NCBI GenBank assembly: GCA_024640825.1 | Contig: JAHEEG010000024.1 | Location: 1 to 35,437 of the forward strand | Direction: 5' to 3' | Length of the DNA: 35,437 nucleotides | DNA from: Gammaproteobacteria bacterium | GTDB lineage: Bacteria > Pseudomonadota > Gammaproteobacteria > Pseudomonadales > Azotimanducaceae | Part shown: positions 9,216 through 16,708 of the stretch, in pieces | Layout: each line of letters opens with the position of its first letter | How positions within the stretch are numbered: the stretch's first letter is position 1 | Notes under the pieces: generated by a model | Database searches by the model: none | What the model saw: only the letters and a program-made list of their open reading frames with translations | What the model was told of the DNA's origin: nothing | Translations under genes and position numbers: made by a program

Positions 9216-9606
9216 ATCTTTTCTTGTACCGCCTCTCGCGGCTTATAGTAAATATTATTGACATCGATCAGTTTACAAGGCAAGGCATGCGGATAAAAGC
9301 GCTCGTTCCCTCTTGTTGCCCGCAAATTGCCCCGCCAATGCTGGCCCTTGGTATCATTACCAATAAGGGTAGGTTAGTTTTTTTAAAGCAGCATCCCTGA
9401 GCAACATCGGGTGCCAGGGCGGTTTCTTACCCAGATCCAGAGCCTTGCGTCCCGGCGCAGATGGCCCGAGAGCGTTGATCCACGGCTGGCCCACGCTAAA
9501 CTGTTGGCCACTCGGCATCTCGTATCTGGCCATCTGTCTGCCATTAATCTGCACGGGGCGTCTTGCGTTCTCAAAGCAACCGTCAAGCCAAGGAGCACTT
9601 TTTGCG
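9216..9606. other. Divergent intergenic region (391 nt)
   Basis: This separates the TonB-like gene (minus) from the molybdenum-hydroxylase/Sox operon (plus). No convincing gene was found on either strand. The left part (9230-9280) is AT-rich, as expected for promoters, but I could not identify a clear -35/-10 pair for either gene. It contains an inverted repeat at 9345-9369. A good ribosome site, AAGGAG at 9590-9595, precedes the first operon gene. Confidence 0.6.
9345..9369. promoter_or_regulatory. Inverted repeat upstream of the Mo-hydroxylase/Sox operon
   Basis: CCCTTGGTA (9345-9353), a 4-nt spacer and TACCAATAAGGG (9358-9369) pair with a small bulge; the core TTGGTA/TACCAA is perfect. 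It lies about 240 nt before the first start codon and is followed by a T-run at 9376-9382. It could be an operator for a regulator encoded elsewhere, or a weak terminator; the sequence alone does not decide. Confidence 0.35.
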
Positions 9607-10077
9607 ATGACAAAGCTCAACATCAACGGCAAAACCGTCGAGCTGGAATTTGATGAAGGTACCCCGCTGCTGTGGGTACTGAGAGAGCAGGCAGGGTTGA
9701 CGGGAACCAAGTACGGCTGCGGCATCGCTCAGTGCGGGGCATGTACTGTCCACATCGATGGCAATCCGGTGCGTTCCTGCGTGTACCCCGCCAGCGCGGT
9801 CCGGCCCACCCAGCAGGTCACCACGATCGAAGGCCTCTCGGAAAGCGGCGATCACCCGGTCCAGCAGGCGTGGCAGGAACTCGACGTGCCGCAGTGCGGA
9901 TACTGCCAGTCCGGCATGATCATGGCAGCAGCAGCGCTGCTCGCTAAGAACGCCGCACCCGGCGACGATGAAATAAGTACCAGCATTACGAACATCTGCA
10001 GGTGCGGCACGCTCCAAAGGGTGCGCCAGGGTATTCACCGGGCGGTCGAAATCAGCAGAGAGACGCAAACATCATGA
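9607..10077 (+). CDS. Molybdenum hydroxylase [2Fe-2S] subunit (IorA type)
   Basis: Small iron-sulfur subunit (156 aa) of a xanthine-oxidase-family hydroxylase; it carries electrons from the molybdenum centre through two [2Fe-2S] clusters. The plant-ferredoxin-type cluster uses C38, C43, C46 and C58 (YGCGIAQCGACTVH). The second cluster uses C97, C100, C131 and C133 (QCGYCQSG and CRCGT). The start at 9607 is chosen because the ferredoxin domain begins there and AAGGAG lies 11 nt upstream; an earlier ATG at 9445 adds unrelated sequence. The stop overlaps the start of the catalytic subunit (ATGA). It has no signal peptide of its own, so co-export with the Tat-tagged large subunit is expected. It is most like isoquinoline 1-oxidoreductase alpha subunits; the substrate is unknown. 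Confidence 0.93.
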   Translation: MTKLNINGKTVELEFDEGTPLLWVLREQAGLTGTKYGCGIAQCGACTVHIDGNPVRSCVYPASAVRPTQQVTTIEGLSESGDHPVQQAWQELDVPQCGYCQSGMIMAAAALLAKNAAPGDDEISTSITNICRCGTLQRVRQGIHRAVEISRETQTS

Positions 10078-12251
10078 GTGAAGGAAACATCAAGCTCAGC
10101 CGTCGCACGTTTATCGTCTCAGCCGGCGCCTCCGGTGCAGGTCTGGTTCTGGGTCTCACGCTTCCGGTTTCCGGGAGAGCAAAGGCAGGGGTGGCAGTCA
10201 CGGAAGAGGTCAACGCCTGGGTCGTCGTGCAACCTGACGACACCGTCGTGATTCGGATCGCCCGGTCTGAAATGGGTCAGGGTACCCTGACCGGCCTCGC
10301 CCAGATGGTCGCGGAGGAGCTCGAGTGCGACTGGAACAAGGTAACCTGGGAGTACCCTACACCCGGCGAGAATCTGGCACGCGATCGGGTCTGGGGCAGC
10401 TTCGCTACCGGTGGCAGTCGCGGCATTCGTGGCAGCCATCAGTACGTGCGAGAAGGCGGTGCCGCCGCACGCATGATGCTGGTCGAGGCAGCGGCCATGC
10501 AGTGGCAGGTGCCGGTAGCGGAATGCAGCGCCGCGAACAGCGTCATTACCCACGCACCGTCCGGTCGCAGGACCACCTACGGCAAGGTTGCTACGGCCGC
10601 GGCGCGACTGGTCCCACCCACAGAAATCCCGCTGAAGGACCCGAAAGACTGGAAGCTGATCGGCCAGCCTGCCAAGCGCCTGGATACCCGGGGGAAACTG
10701 ACCGGCGAGCAGATATACGGGTCCGATCTGAGCCTTCCTGGGATGCTGAACGCAGCCATCAAGGCCTGCCCGGTGTTTGGCGGCACGGTAGCCGGCTTCG
10801 AGGCGGACAAAGTCAGCGACATGCCGGGGGTGAAGGGCGTCGTGCAGGTCGACGACAACGCCGTCGCCGTGATCGCGGACACCTGGTGGCGCGCGAAATC
10901 CGCTCTGGATGTCCTGCCCATCGAGTGGGATGAAGGGCCGAACGCGCAGATTTCCCAGGCTGACATTCAGGCACGCGTCAGGGAGGGGCTCACCGCGGAC
11001 AGCGCCTTCATCGGTAATTCGGCGGGCGATATCAAGGCCGCACTGACCGGCGCAACGACCCGGGTGGAGGCCACCTACAGTTATCCGTTTCTGAACCACG
11101 CCACCATGGAGCCCATGAACGCAACCGCGCTGTGGACCAAAGATGCCTGCGAGGTATGGTGCCCCACTCAGAACGGCGAATCCGCACTGGCTGCGGCGGC
11201 GGAAGCCGCCGATCTGCCGCTCGAGCAGTGTGACGTCCACAAGATGCTGCTTGGAGGCGGATTCGGTCGCCGCGGTGGCGGAGACTATGTCCGCCAGGCG
11301 GTGCTGATCGCTAAACAGATGCCGGGGGTGCCCATAAAGCTGCTGTGGTCCCGGGAAGAGGATATGAAACACGGCTTTTACCACCCGATCACCATGGCGC
11401 GAATGGAAGGCGGCCTGGACGAGGACGGCAACCTGATCGCCCTGCAGATACGGATCTCCGGTCAGTCTATCCTCGCAGGCCGGATACCGGAGGCACTGCA
11501 GGACGGCAAGGACCCCATCGTTTTCCAGGCCCTGTCGCCAGATGGGGACCACGCCATCAGCTACAAAATTCCCAACCTGCTGGTGGACCACGCCATGCGC
11601 AACAGCCACGTGCCGCCGGGTTTCTGGCGCGGGGTCAACGTGAATCAGAATGCCGTTTACATGGAGTGTTTTCTCGACGAAATGGCGCACGCCGCAGGAG
11701 TCGACCCACTGACGTTTCGGCAGCGCCTGATGCAGGAGAATCCCAAGGGTCTGGCCGTGCTCAATGCCGCAGCAGAGGGTGCCGGGTGGGGTACGCCAGC
11801 GCCCGAAGGCGTGTTTCGCGGCCTGGCTACCTGCTACGCGTTCGGCAGTCACGTCGCCGCCTGCGCAGAGGTGTCCGTCGACGATGGGGGCAAGCTGAAG
11901 ATGCATCGAATCGTTGCCGCCACGGACCCGGGATACGCGGTCAACCCCCAGCAGATTCGGGCCCAGGTCGAAGGTTCCTTCGTGTACGGTCTGTCTGCAT
12001 TGCTGTACGAAGAATGCACGGTTAAAGACGGCGAGATCGAGCAGGAGAACTTCGATACGTTTCCGTCTTTACGCATCGCCGAGATGCCCAAGGTAGAAAC
12101 CATCGTGATGCCCTCGGGCGGATTCTGGGGCGGCGTCGGCGAGCCAACCATCGCCGTTGCGGCACCCGCCGTATTGAACGCCATCTTTGCCGCCACCGGC
12201 AAACGGATTCGCAACGTCCCGCTGAAAGGCCAGAATCTGCTTTCGGCATGA
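10074..12251 (+). CDS. Molybdenum hydroxylase catalytic subunit with Tat signal (IorB type)
   Basis: Molybdopterin-binding large subunit, 725 aa from the ATG at 10074, which overlaps the preceding stop by 4 nt. A twin-arginine signal (S-R-R-T-F-I at residues 9-14, then a hydrophobic run ending GRAKA) sends it to the periplasm. Family motifs include SEMGQGTLTGLAQ, FATGGSRGIRGS, GGGFGRRGGGDYVRQA, FWRGVNVNQNA and WGGVGEPT, where the Glu at about 690 is the expected active-site base. The isoquinoline 1-oxidoreductase beta / aldehyde dehydrogenase branch has this domain order. There is no FAD subunit gene nearby, which fits enzymes that hand electrons to a cytochrome c. Its stop overlaps the start of a cytochrome c gene (ATGA at 12248). 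Possible substrates are N-heterocycles or aldehydes; a sulfur-containing organic compound is a speculation from the neighbours. Confidence 0.93.
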   Translation: MSEGNIKLSRRTFIVSAGASGAGLVLGLTLPVSGRAKAGVAVTEEVNAWVVVQPDDTVVIRIARSEMGQGTLTGLAQMVAEELECDWNKVTWEYPTPGENLARDRVWGSFATGGSRGIRGSHQYVREGGAAARMMLVEAAAMQWQVPVAECSAANSVITHAPSGRRTTYGKVATAAARLVPPTEIPLKDPKDWKLIGQPAKRLDTRGKLTGEQIYGSDLSLPGMLNAAIKACPVFGGTVAGFEADKVSDMPGVKGVVQVDDNAVAVIADTWWRAKSALDVLPIEWDEGPNAQISQADIQARVREGLTADSAFIGNSAGDIKAALTGATTRVEATYSYPFLNHATMEPMNATALWTKDACEVWCPTQNGESALAAAAEAADLPLEQCDVHKMLLGGGFGRRGGGDYVRQAVLIAKQMPGVPIKLLWSREEDMKHGFYHPITMARMEGGLDEDGNLIALQIRISGQSILAGRIPEALQDGKDPIVFQALSPDGDHAISYKIPNLLVDHAMRNSHVPPGFWRGVNVNQNAVYMECFLDEMAHAAGVDPLTFRQRLMQENPKGLAVLNAAAEGAGWGTPAPEGVFRGLATCYAFGSHVAACAEVSVDDGGKLKMHRIVAATDPGYAVNPQQIRAQVEGSFVYGLSALLYEECTVKDGEIEQENFDTFPSLRIAEMPKVETIVMPSGGFWGGVGEPTIAVAAPAVLNAIFAATGKRIRNVPLKGQNLLSA

Positions 12252-12565
12252 CTACGCTGACGTGGCCGTTAATGCTGACTTGTACCCTTTGGACAGCATG
12301 GGCGGCAGCAGACGGCAAAGAAGCCGACAGCGCCATCGAAACGAGCCTGCTGGCCGGCAGCTGTTATGGCTGTCATGCGGCAACCAGGGGCCAGCAAGGC
12401 GTTATGCCGGATCTCTGGCAATTGTCCGTGGAGCAGGTGTCTGCACGATTAACCGATTACCAGCGGGGCGACCGCGAGGCGACGGTCATGAGCAGGATAG
12501 CCAGCGGCTACTCTGAGCGCGAGATCGAGCGACTCGCAAACTACTTCGGACGCGCCACACCGTGA
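12248..12565 (+). CDS. fccA: Cytochrome c subunit of flavocytochrome c sulfide dehydrogenase (FccA/SoxE)
   Basis: Small periplasmic monoheme cytochrome c (105 aa) with a signal peptide (residues 1 to about 21), heme site CYGCH at 39-43 and a probable Met ligand M81 in ATVMSRIASGYS. The phrase TVMSRIA-GYS-EIE-LA-YF is typical of FccA/SoxE. It is coupled by ATGA to the molybdenum subunit before it and by GTGA to the flavoprotein after it. The known role of the family is to accept electrons from the FAD subunit during sulfide oxidation. Its position allows it to serve the molybdenum hydroxylase as well, which is my inference. Confidence 0.9.
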   Translation: MTTLTWPLMLTCTLWTAWAAADGKEADSAIETSLLAGSCYGCHAATRGQQGVMPDLWQLSVEQVSARLTDYQRGDREATVMSRIASGYSEREIERLANYFGRATP

Positions 12566-13830
12566 ATACGACCCGGCGCCGCTGGCTTGCCGGAGCAGCA
12601 GCGCTGACAGGCAGCGCTCTACTCCCGGCCTGCACTGCGAGCGGTGCGAAGTCCCGCGTGGTCATCATCGGGGGCGGGTTTGCCGGCGCCAGTTGTGCAC
12701 GCGCGTTGCGTAGCGCCGCGCCCGAAATAATGGTCACGCTGATCGAACCGAAGACGACCTACACCGCCTGCCCGTTCAGCAATCTGGTTCTCACCGGCGA
12801 GCGCAAGCTGACGGAACAGCAGTTCACTTACGACGCCCTGCAATCTTTAGGCATCGAGCTTATACCAACCGAAGCGCTTGATGTGGACCCGGCGAAGCGC
12901 AGCGTCCGAATCGCCGCAGGCCAACCGATCCCATACGATCGGCTGATCATGGCGCCAGGCATTGCGATCGACTGGGATGCCCTGCCGGGTTACAACGAAA
13001 ATGCAGCAGGCAGCATGCCCCACGCCTGGCAAGCGGGGCCACAGACCACCTTGCTTCGCGACCAGCTGCGGTCGCTGCCCGATGGCGGGCTTGTCGTGCT
13101 GGCGGTGCCGGAATCGCCCTATCGCTGCCCTCCCGGGCCTTACGAACGTGCAAGCCTTATCGCCAGCTATCTCAAACGCGTCAATCCTCGCGCCAAGATT
13201 CTGATCCTGGACGCCAAGGACAACTTCTCCAAGAAACCGCTGTTCCTGCAGGCCTGGTCCGACATGTACGGGGACATGATTGAATGGCAGGGCACGTCCG
13301 AGGGCGCGCGAGTCGTCTCCGTTGACGCGTCCACCCGGCAGCTGCGCACCGACTTCGAGACCGTCAACGCCGACGTGGCAAACGTTATTCCACCGCAGCG
13401 TGCCGGTCTGATTGCCGCTCGGGCGGGGGTAGCGGACAAATCCGGATGGTGTCCGATTCAGCCGGCGACCTTCGAATCCCGACTGCAGCCGGATATTCAC
13501 ATCATTGGCGACGCGGCCATTGCCAACGCCATGCCGAAATCGGCGTTCGCCGCCAATGCACAGGCCAGACTATGTGCGGTTCAGGTAGCGCGCCTGCTGC
13601 GCGGCGAGTCCCCCGCTGCAACCAAGCTGATCAACACCTGCTACAGCCTGATCAGCGCGGACTACGGTATCTCAGTAGCGGGCGTTTACCGCCCTACACC
13701 GGACGTCTGGTTCGAGGTGGAAGGGGCCGGCGGCATCAGCGATCTCGACGCGCCCATAGAGACCCGCCGTCTGGAAGCCGTCTATGCGCGGCAGTGGTTC
13801 AGCAACCTGACCACGCAGGTGTTCGGCTGA
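12562..13830 (+). CDS. fccB: Flavocytochrome c sulfide dehydrogenase flavoprotein subunit (FccB/SoxF)
   Basis: FAD-dependent sulfide-oxidising subunit, 422 aa, starting with GTG inside the previous stop. The N-terminus has RRR followed by a hydrophobic run, so Tat export is likely; LLPAC at 20-24 could also be a lipobox. FAD-binding GGGFAG is at about 37-42. C70 in TYTACPFSN matches the cysteine that binds FAD covalently in FccB. The two redox cysteines are present as C189 (YRCPPGPYERA) and C297 (GWCPIQ). IPPQRAG, IGDAAIANAMPKS and INTCYSLIS complete the family pattern. The closest known function is oxidation of sulfide to sulfur or polysulfide, with electrons passing to the cytochrome subunit. 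All key residues are present, so an active enzyme is expected. Confidence 0.93.
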   Translation: MNTTRRRWLAGAAALTGSALLPACTASGAKSRVVIIGGGFAGASCARALRSAAPEIMVTLIEPKTTYTACPFSNLVLTGERKLTEQQFTYDALQSLGIELIPTEALDVDPAKRSVRIAAGQPIPYDRLIMAPGIAIDWDALPGYNENAAGSMPHAWQAGPQTTLLRDQLRSLPDGGLVVLAVPESPYRCPPGPYERASLIASYLKRVNPRAKILILDAKDNFSKKPLFLQAWSDMYGDMIEWQGTSEGARVVSVDASTRQLRTDFETVNADVANVIPPQRAGLIAARAGVADKSGWCPIQPATFESRLQPDIHIIGDAAIANAMPKSAFAANAQARLCAVQVARLLRGESPAATKLINTCYSLISADYGISVAGVYRPTPDVWFEVEGAGGISDLDAPIETRRLEAVYARQWFSNLTTQVFG

Positions 13831-14237
13831 TGGCGACTCGCTTTCGGGAATGCGCCCTGCTGTTACTGCTGTTCACCCATGCTCATGCAGCTGCCCCGCT
13901 GACCGAGGTGCCGGGCGATGCGGAAAGAGGCCGCGTGGCGTTTCTGGATCGTGATGCCGGACACTGCCTGCTGTGCCATCAGGTCGCGCAGGTGGATGAA
14001 CCCTTCCAGGGTAACCTGGGGCCCGATCTCAGCGACGTCGGTAGTCGTTTTAGCGCGGTTGAGCTGCGCGAAAGACTCATCGATCCGACCCTGATTAACC
14101 CGGAGACGGCCATGCCGGCTTATTACCGAACCACCGGTCTGCGGCAGGTCGGAACGGCGTATGTCGGCAGACCGATACTGAACGCTCAGCAGATTGAGGA
14201 CGTGGTGGCGTTCATCAGCACGTTGAAAAAACCGTGA
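13830..14237 (+). CDS. soxX: SoxX, monoheme cytochrome c subunit of SoxAX
   Basis: 135 aa, starting at the ATG that shares its A with the preceding stop (TGATG). Signal peptide at residues 1-21 (ending AHAAA). The heme site CLLCH is at 46-50 and the Met ligand is M95 in INPETAMPAYY. GNLGPDLSDVGSRF and GRPILNAQQIEDVVAFISTLK are diagnostic for SoxX. With SoxA it forms the periplasmic SoxAX enzyme, which joins thiosulfate or a similar sulfur species to the SoxYZ carrier. It belongs to the overlapping operon 9607-15822. Confidence 0.95.
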   Translation: MATRFRECALLLLLFTHAHAAAPLTEVPGDAERGRVAFLDRDAGHCLLCHQVAQVDEPFQGNLGPDLSDVGSRFSAVELRERLIDPTLINPETAMPAYYRTTGLRQVGTAYVGRPILNAQQIEDVVAFISTLKKP

Positions 14238-14686
14238 TCACGCGCCGCGACTGGCTAACCGGCGCTGCCGCGATTACCGGATACTCACTGCTGCCGATGC
14301 CTCTGTCGGCGACACCGGCCGACATGCAGAAGGCAATGCGTCAGGCGTTCGGCGATTCACCCATATCGACAGGACGAGTGGCCTTGACGTTGCCTGCGCT
14401 TGCCGAAAATGGCAACTCGGTGCGCCTGTCCGTCGCGGTCGACAGTCCGATGACCGAGAAAGATCACGTCGAATTTATTCAGCTATTCGCGGAGGCGAAC
14501 CCGCTGCCGGACATCGCCCGGTTTGAATTGGTTGCACTCAGCGGACGTGCGGAGATAGAAACGCGCATTCGACTGGCTGCCGAGCAGCGTGTGGTTGCCG
14601 TTGCCGGCATGAACGACGGTTCCCTCTGGTCGGGCTCAGCGTCCATCGTTGTAACCATTGCCGCCTGCCTGGAAGGGTTGATCTGA
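14234..14686 (+). CDS. soxY: SoxY, sulfur-carrier subunit with unusual C-terminal arm
   Basis: 150 aa, starting with GTG overlapping the soxX stop. A Tat signal (TRRDWLTGAAAITG) precedes the mature domain. The Ig-like SoxY fold is recognisable from VALTLPALAENGNSVRLSVAVDSPM and the SoxZ gene next door. The last residues read VVTIAACLEGLI: the carrier cysteine is C145, five residues before the end. In well-studied SoxY proteins the arm ends GGCGG, with the cysteine third from last. Here the flexible glycines are mostly replaced (Ala-Ala before, Leu-Glu-Gly after), and two extra hydrophobic residues close the protein. The carrier cysteine is kept, so function as a sulfur carrier is likely, possibly with different partners. 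Confidence 0.9.
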   Translation: MITRRDWLTGAAAITGYSLLPMPLSATPADMQKAMRQAFGDSPISTGRVALTLPALAENGNSVRLSVAVDSPMTEKDHVEFIQLFAEANPLPDIARFELVALSGRAEIETRIRLAAEQRVVAVAGMNDGSLWSGSASIVVTIAACLEGLI

Positions 14687-14687
14687 C

Positions 14688-15011
14688 ATGCTCAAGGCCC
14701 GCATTTCAGCGCCGGCAAGGGCCAGGCCGGGAGAGATTATCTCCATCAAAACGCTGATCTCCCACCCAATGGAGACTGGCAATCGACGCAATTCGCTGGG
14801 TGCGCGAATTCCCCGCAACATCCTCACGGAATTTGTCTGCCTGTACAACGGCAGGCAGGCATTCCGCGCCGAACTGCATCCCGCCATCGCTGCGAATCCC
14901 TTTCTGGCCTTTCATCTGCGGGCTGACGCAAGCGGGACGCTGGAGTTCCGCTGGACCGACCAGGACGGCGAGGTGACCACGGAGACCCGCGATCTTGTCG
15001 TCGAACCGTAG
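14688..15011 (+). CDS. soxZ: SoxZ, partner subunit of the sulfur carrier SoxYZ
   Basis: 107 aa, starting 1 nt after the soxY stop. It has no signal peptide, as is normal: SoxZ is carried out with SoxY by the Tat route. Family motifs are KTLISHPMETG near residues 21-31, IPRNILTEFVCLYNG, NPFLAFHLRAD and GTLEFRWTDQDG. It forms the heterodimer that presents the SoxY cysteine arm to SoxAX and other Sox enzymes. Its end overlaps the start of soxA by 17 nt. Confidence 0.95.
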   Translation: MLKARISAPARARPGEIISIKTLISHPMETGNRRNSLGARIPRNILTEFVCLYNGRQAFRAELHPAIAANPFLAFHLRADASGTLEFRWTDQDGEVTTETRDLVVEP

Positions 15012-15822
15012 TTGCGGTATCACCGCGCACTCCCTGATGCTGGCACTTCTCGCGGTCGCCGCCGCGTGCGAAATGCCGGGAACGGGGGTCGCCTCAGAGT
15101 CTGAGCCAACCCGAACCCTGACCCAGGCCCTGTCCGGTTATGAGTTTCAGGCAGAAGATACCCAGGCCCTCCAGGACGACCCATTCGCGAACCCTGGAAT
15201 GCTCTGGGTCGACCAGGGACAAGAGCTCTGGCGCGACGCGGGCTCGGCCGACGAGCCGTCATGCAGCAGCTGCCACGGCGAGAGCGGCGACAGCATGCGC
15301 GGGGTGGCTGCGCGCTACCCCGCCTACGACGCCGAGACCCAAAGCCTTCTGAACATTGAAGGCCGCATCAATCACTGCCGCGAGAAGCACCAGCAGCAAT
15401 CCCCGTACGCGTACGAGAGCGCTGAGTTGCTGGCCCTCAGCGCCTTCGTTGCCCACCAATCCCGGGGCATGCCAATCGACGTCTTCATCGATGGTCCCGC
15501 GCGGACATTTTTCGACTCGGGGCAAAGCTACTTCTACGAAAGACGCGGACAGATGAACCTGGCCTGCCACCACTGTCACGAACGCAACGTCGGGCGCATG
15601 CTACGCGGCGACAGACTCAGCCAAGGCCAGCCCACCGGCTATCCGGCTTACCGTCTGGAATGGCAGACCCTCGGCTCGCTGCACCGGCGCCTGCGTTTCT
15701 GCAACGTCGGCGTGAGAGCAGAACCCTTCTCTGCAGGCGCACCGGAATACGTGAACCTCGAGCTCTTTTTAACCTGGCGAGCGCGTGGTTTGAAGGTCGA
15801 TGCACCAGCAGTGAGACGTTGA
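14995..15822 (+). CDS. soxA: SoxA, diheme cytochrome c subunit of SoxAX
   Basis: 275 aa from the TTG at 14995, chosen because GGAG at 14981-14984 is well placed and the next ATG (15037) would cut into the signal peptide. The signal segment ends near AVAAAC, so either ordinary cleavage or lipidation is possible. Heme site one is CSSCH at 90-94, with C128 (INHCR) as its likely axial cysteine. Heme site two is CHHCH at 191-195, with C236 in RFCNVGVRAEPF as the catalytic cysteine that carries a persulfide in studied SoxA. QPTGYPAYRLEWQ and GAPEYVNLELFL are family signatures. Both heme sites are intact, so this is the diheme form. It is the last gene of the operon; soxB does not follow. Confidence 0.95.
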   Translation: MSSNRSCGITAHSLMLALLAVAAACEMPGTGVASESEPTRTLTQALSGYEFQAEDTQALQDDPFANPGMLWVDQGQELWRDAGSADEPSCSSCHGESGDSMRGVAARYPAYDAETQSLLNIEGRINHCREKHQQQSPYAYESAELLALSAFVAHQSRGMPIDVFIDGPARTFFDSGQSYFYERRGQMNLACHHCHERNVGRMLRGDRLSQGQPTGYPAYRLEWQTLGSLHRRLRFCNVGVRAEPFSAGAPEYVNLELFLTWRARGLKVDAPAVRR

Positions 15823-15876
15823 ACACTTGCGATCTTGCCAAGCGCGCCATCGATCTTTGCCCGGCGTTCCTGGCGA

Positions 15877-16503
15877 TTATTGATTAACCGATGTAGTCAT
15901 CATCAGGAAGCCGGTGAACGCTGCATTATTCGGGGACAGCGATGGGTCGACTTTCGCCTTCATGGCATCGATCGCATCTCGATACGCCGCATAGAAGGCC
16001 CAGGTGGGCCGGGGACTATAGACCAGGCCTTCCAGTTCAAATTGTCGGATGACGTTCTTGGTAGTTGTCGGCTTCACAAAAACCTCTTCCTGAGGGCGGT
16101 AGTAGAGAAGGCAAATGGTCATGAGGCTCCACTTGGCCAGCTTACCTTCGCTCAGAACGTCAACCACTTCCTGAAAGCCCCGTTCTTGATTGCCGTGCAG
16201 CAGCCGCTGGAAACCGTCGCGCAAACAGGCCCGATCATCCCGCCGAAGGCCATTCACGTAGTCACGAAATTTCGGCTTTTCAAACATGGAGATCATAGAC
16301 GAGCGTGAGACAATCTTTATGATGTCGTTCAAAATGCTCGCTTGATTGGCGAAATTCTTCTTTGCCAACGCTGTTGAAGCAAACTCGGCCAACTTGTCGA
16401 CATTGTGCTTTTTGGCGATTTTCTGCATTTCTTCGCTGTTGAACCCACCGGGATATCTCTGCAGAAAGAGGGCTTCAGCTTCGCGCAATTTCTTTATGTT
16501 CAT
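15877..16503 (-). CDS. Hypothetical protein, function unknown
   Basis: 208 aa, starting at 16503 (MNIKKLREAEALFLQRYPGGF), with a modest purine-rich ribosome site. I do not recognise the family. It is soluble, with no signal peptide or membrane segment, is mixed helical, and has a basic lysine-rich first half. Base composition looks lower in GC than the flanking operons. It converges on soxA (54 nt between stops) and is divergent from the small membrane protein gene. Codon pattern and lack of a better frame support a real gene. No function is proposed. Confidence 0.65.
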   Translation of the reverse strand: MNIKKLREAEALFLQRYPGGFNSEEMQKIAKKHNVDKLAEFASTALAKKNFANQASILNDIIKIVSRSSMISMFEKPKFRDYVNGLRRDDRACLRDGFQRLLHGNQERGFQEVVDVLSEGKLAKWSLMTICLLYYRPQEEVFVKPTTTKNVIRQFELEGLVYSPRPTWAFYAAYRDAIDAMKAKVDPSLSPNNAAFTGFLMMTTSVNQ

Positions 16504-16708
16504 TCTGTATCCCCATTTCGCTTAAGGGTGGCGAGGTGGTAGATCATTTCAACCTGAACTTTGGCTCGCACACTGTGGCGCAGATGAGCAAGTCGAGAAA
16601 AGGTTAACGAACGGCGGCTTCCTTTCTCAGGCGTATCAACGACGCCTTTGCTGCGAGATAATCCGAAACCAGCCGTTCGACATTTTCATTACACAGGAAT
16701 TTGGAACC

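Noticed and set aside
9259-9288. TTGACA box as -35 for the Mo-hydroxylase operon
   Set aside because: No acceptable -10 box occurs 16-18 nt downstream, and it is over 300 nt from the first gene.
9357-9725. Minus-strand frame reaching into the spacer before the Mo-hydroxylase operon
   Set aside because: It overlaps the first operon gene, has no ribosome site and matches no family. A degraded gene remnant cannot be fully excluded, but nothing positive supports it.
10119-11906. 595-codon minus-strand frame opposite the molybdenum subunit
   Set aside because: Antisense shadow of a gene with all family motifs; no coding signature of its own.
13446-13829. Upstream extension of soxX
   Set aside because: The frame overlaps the FccB gene, whose reading there is certain; soxX starts with a signal peptide at 13830.
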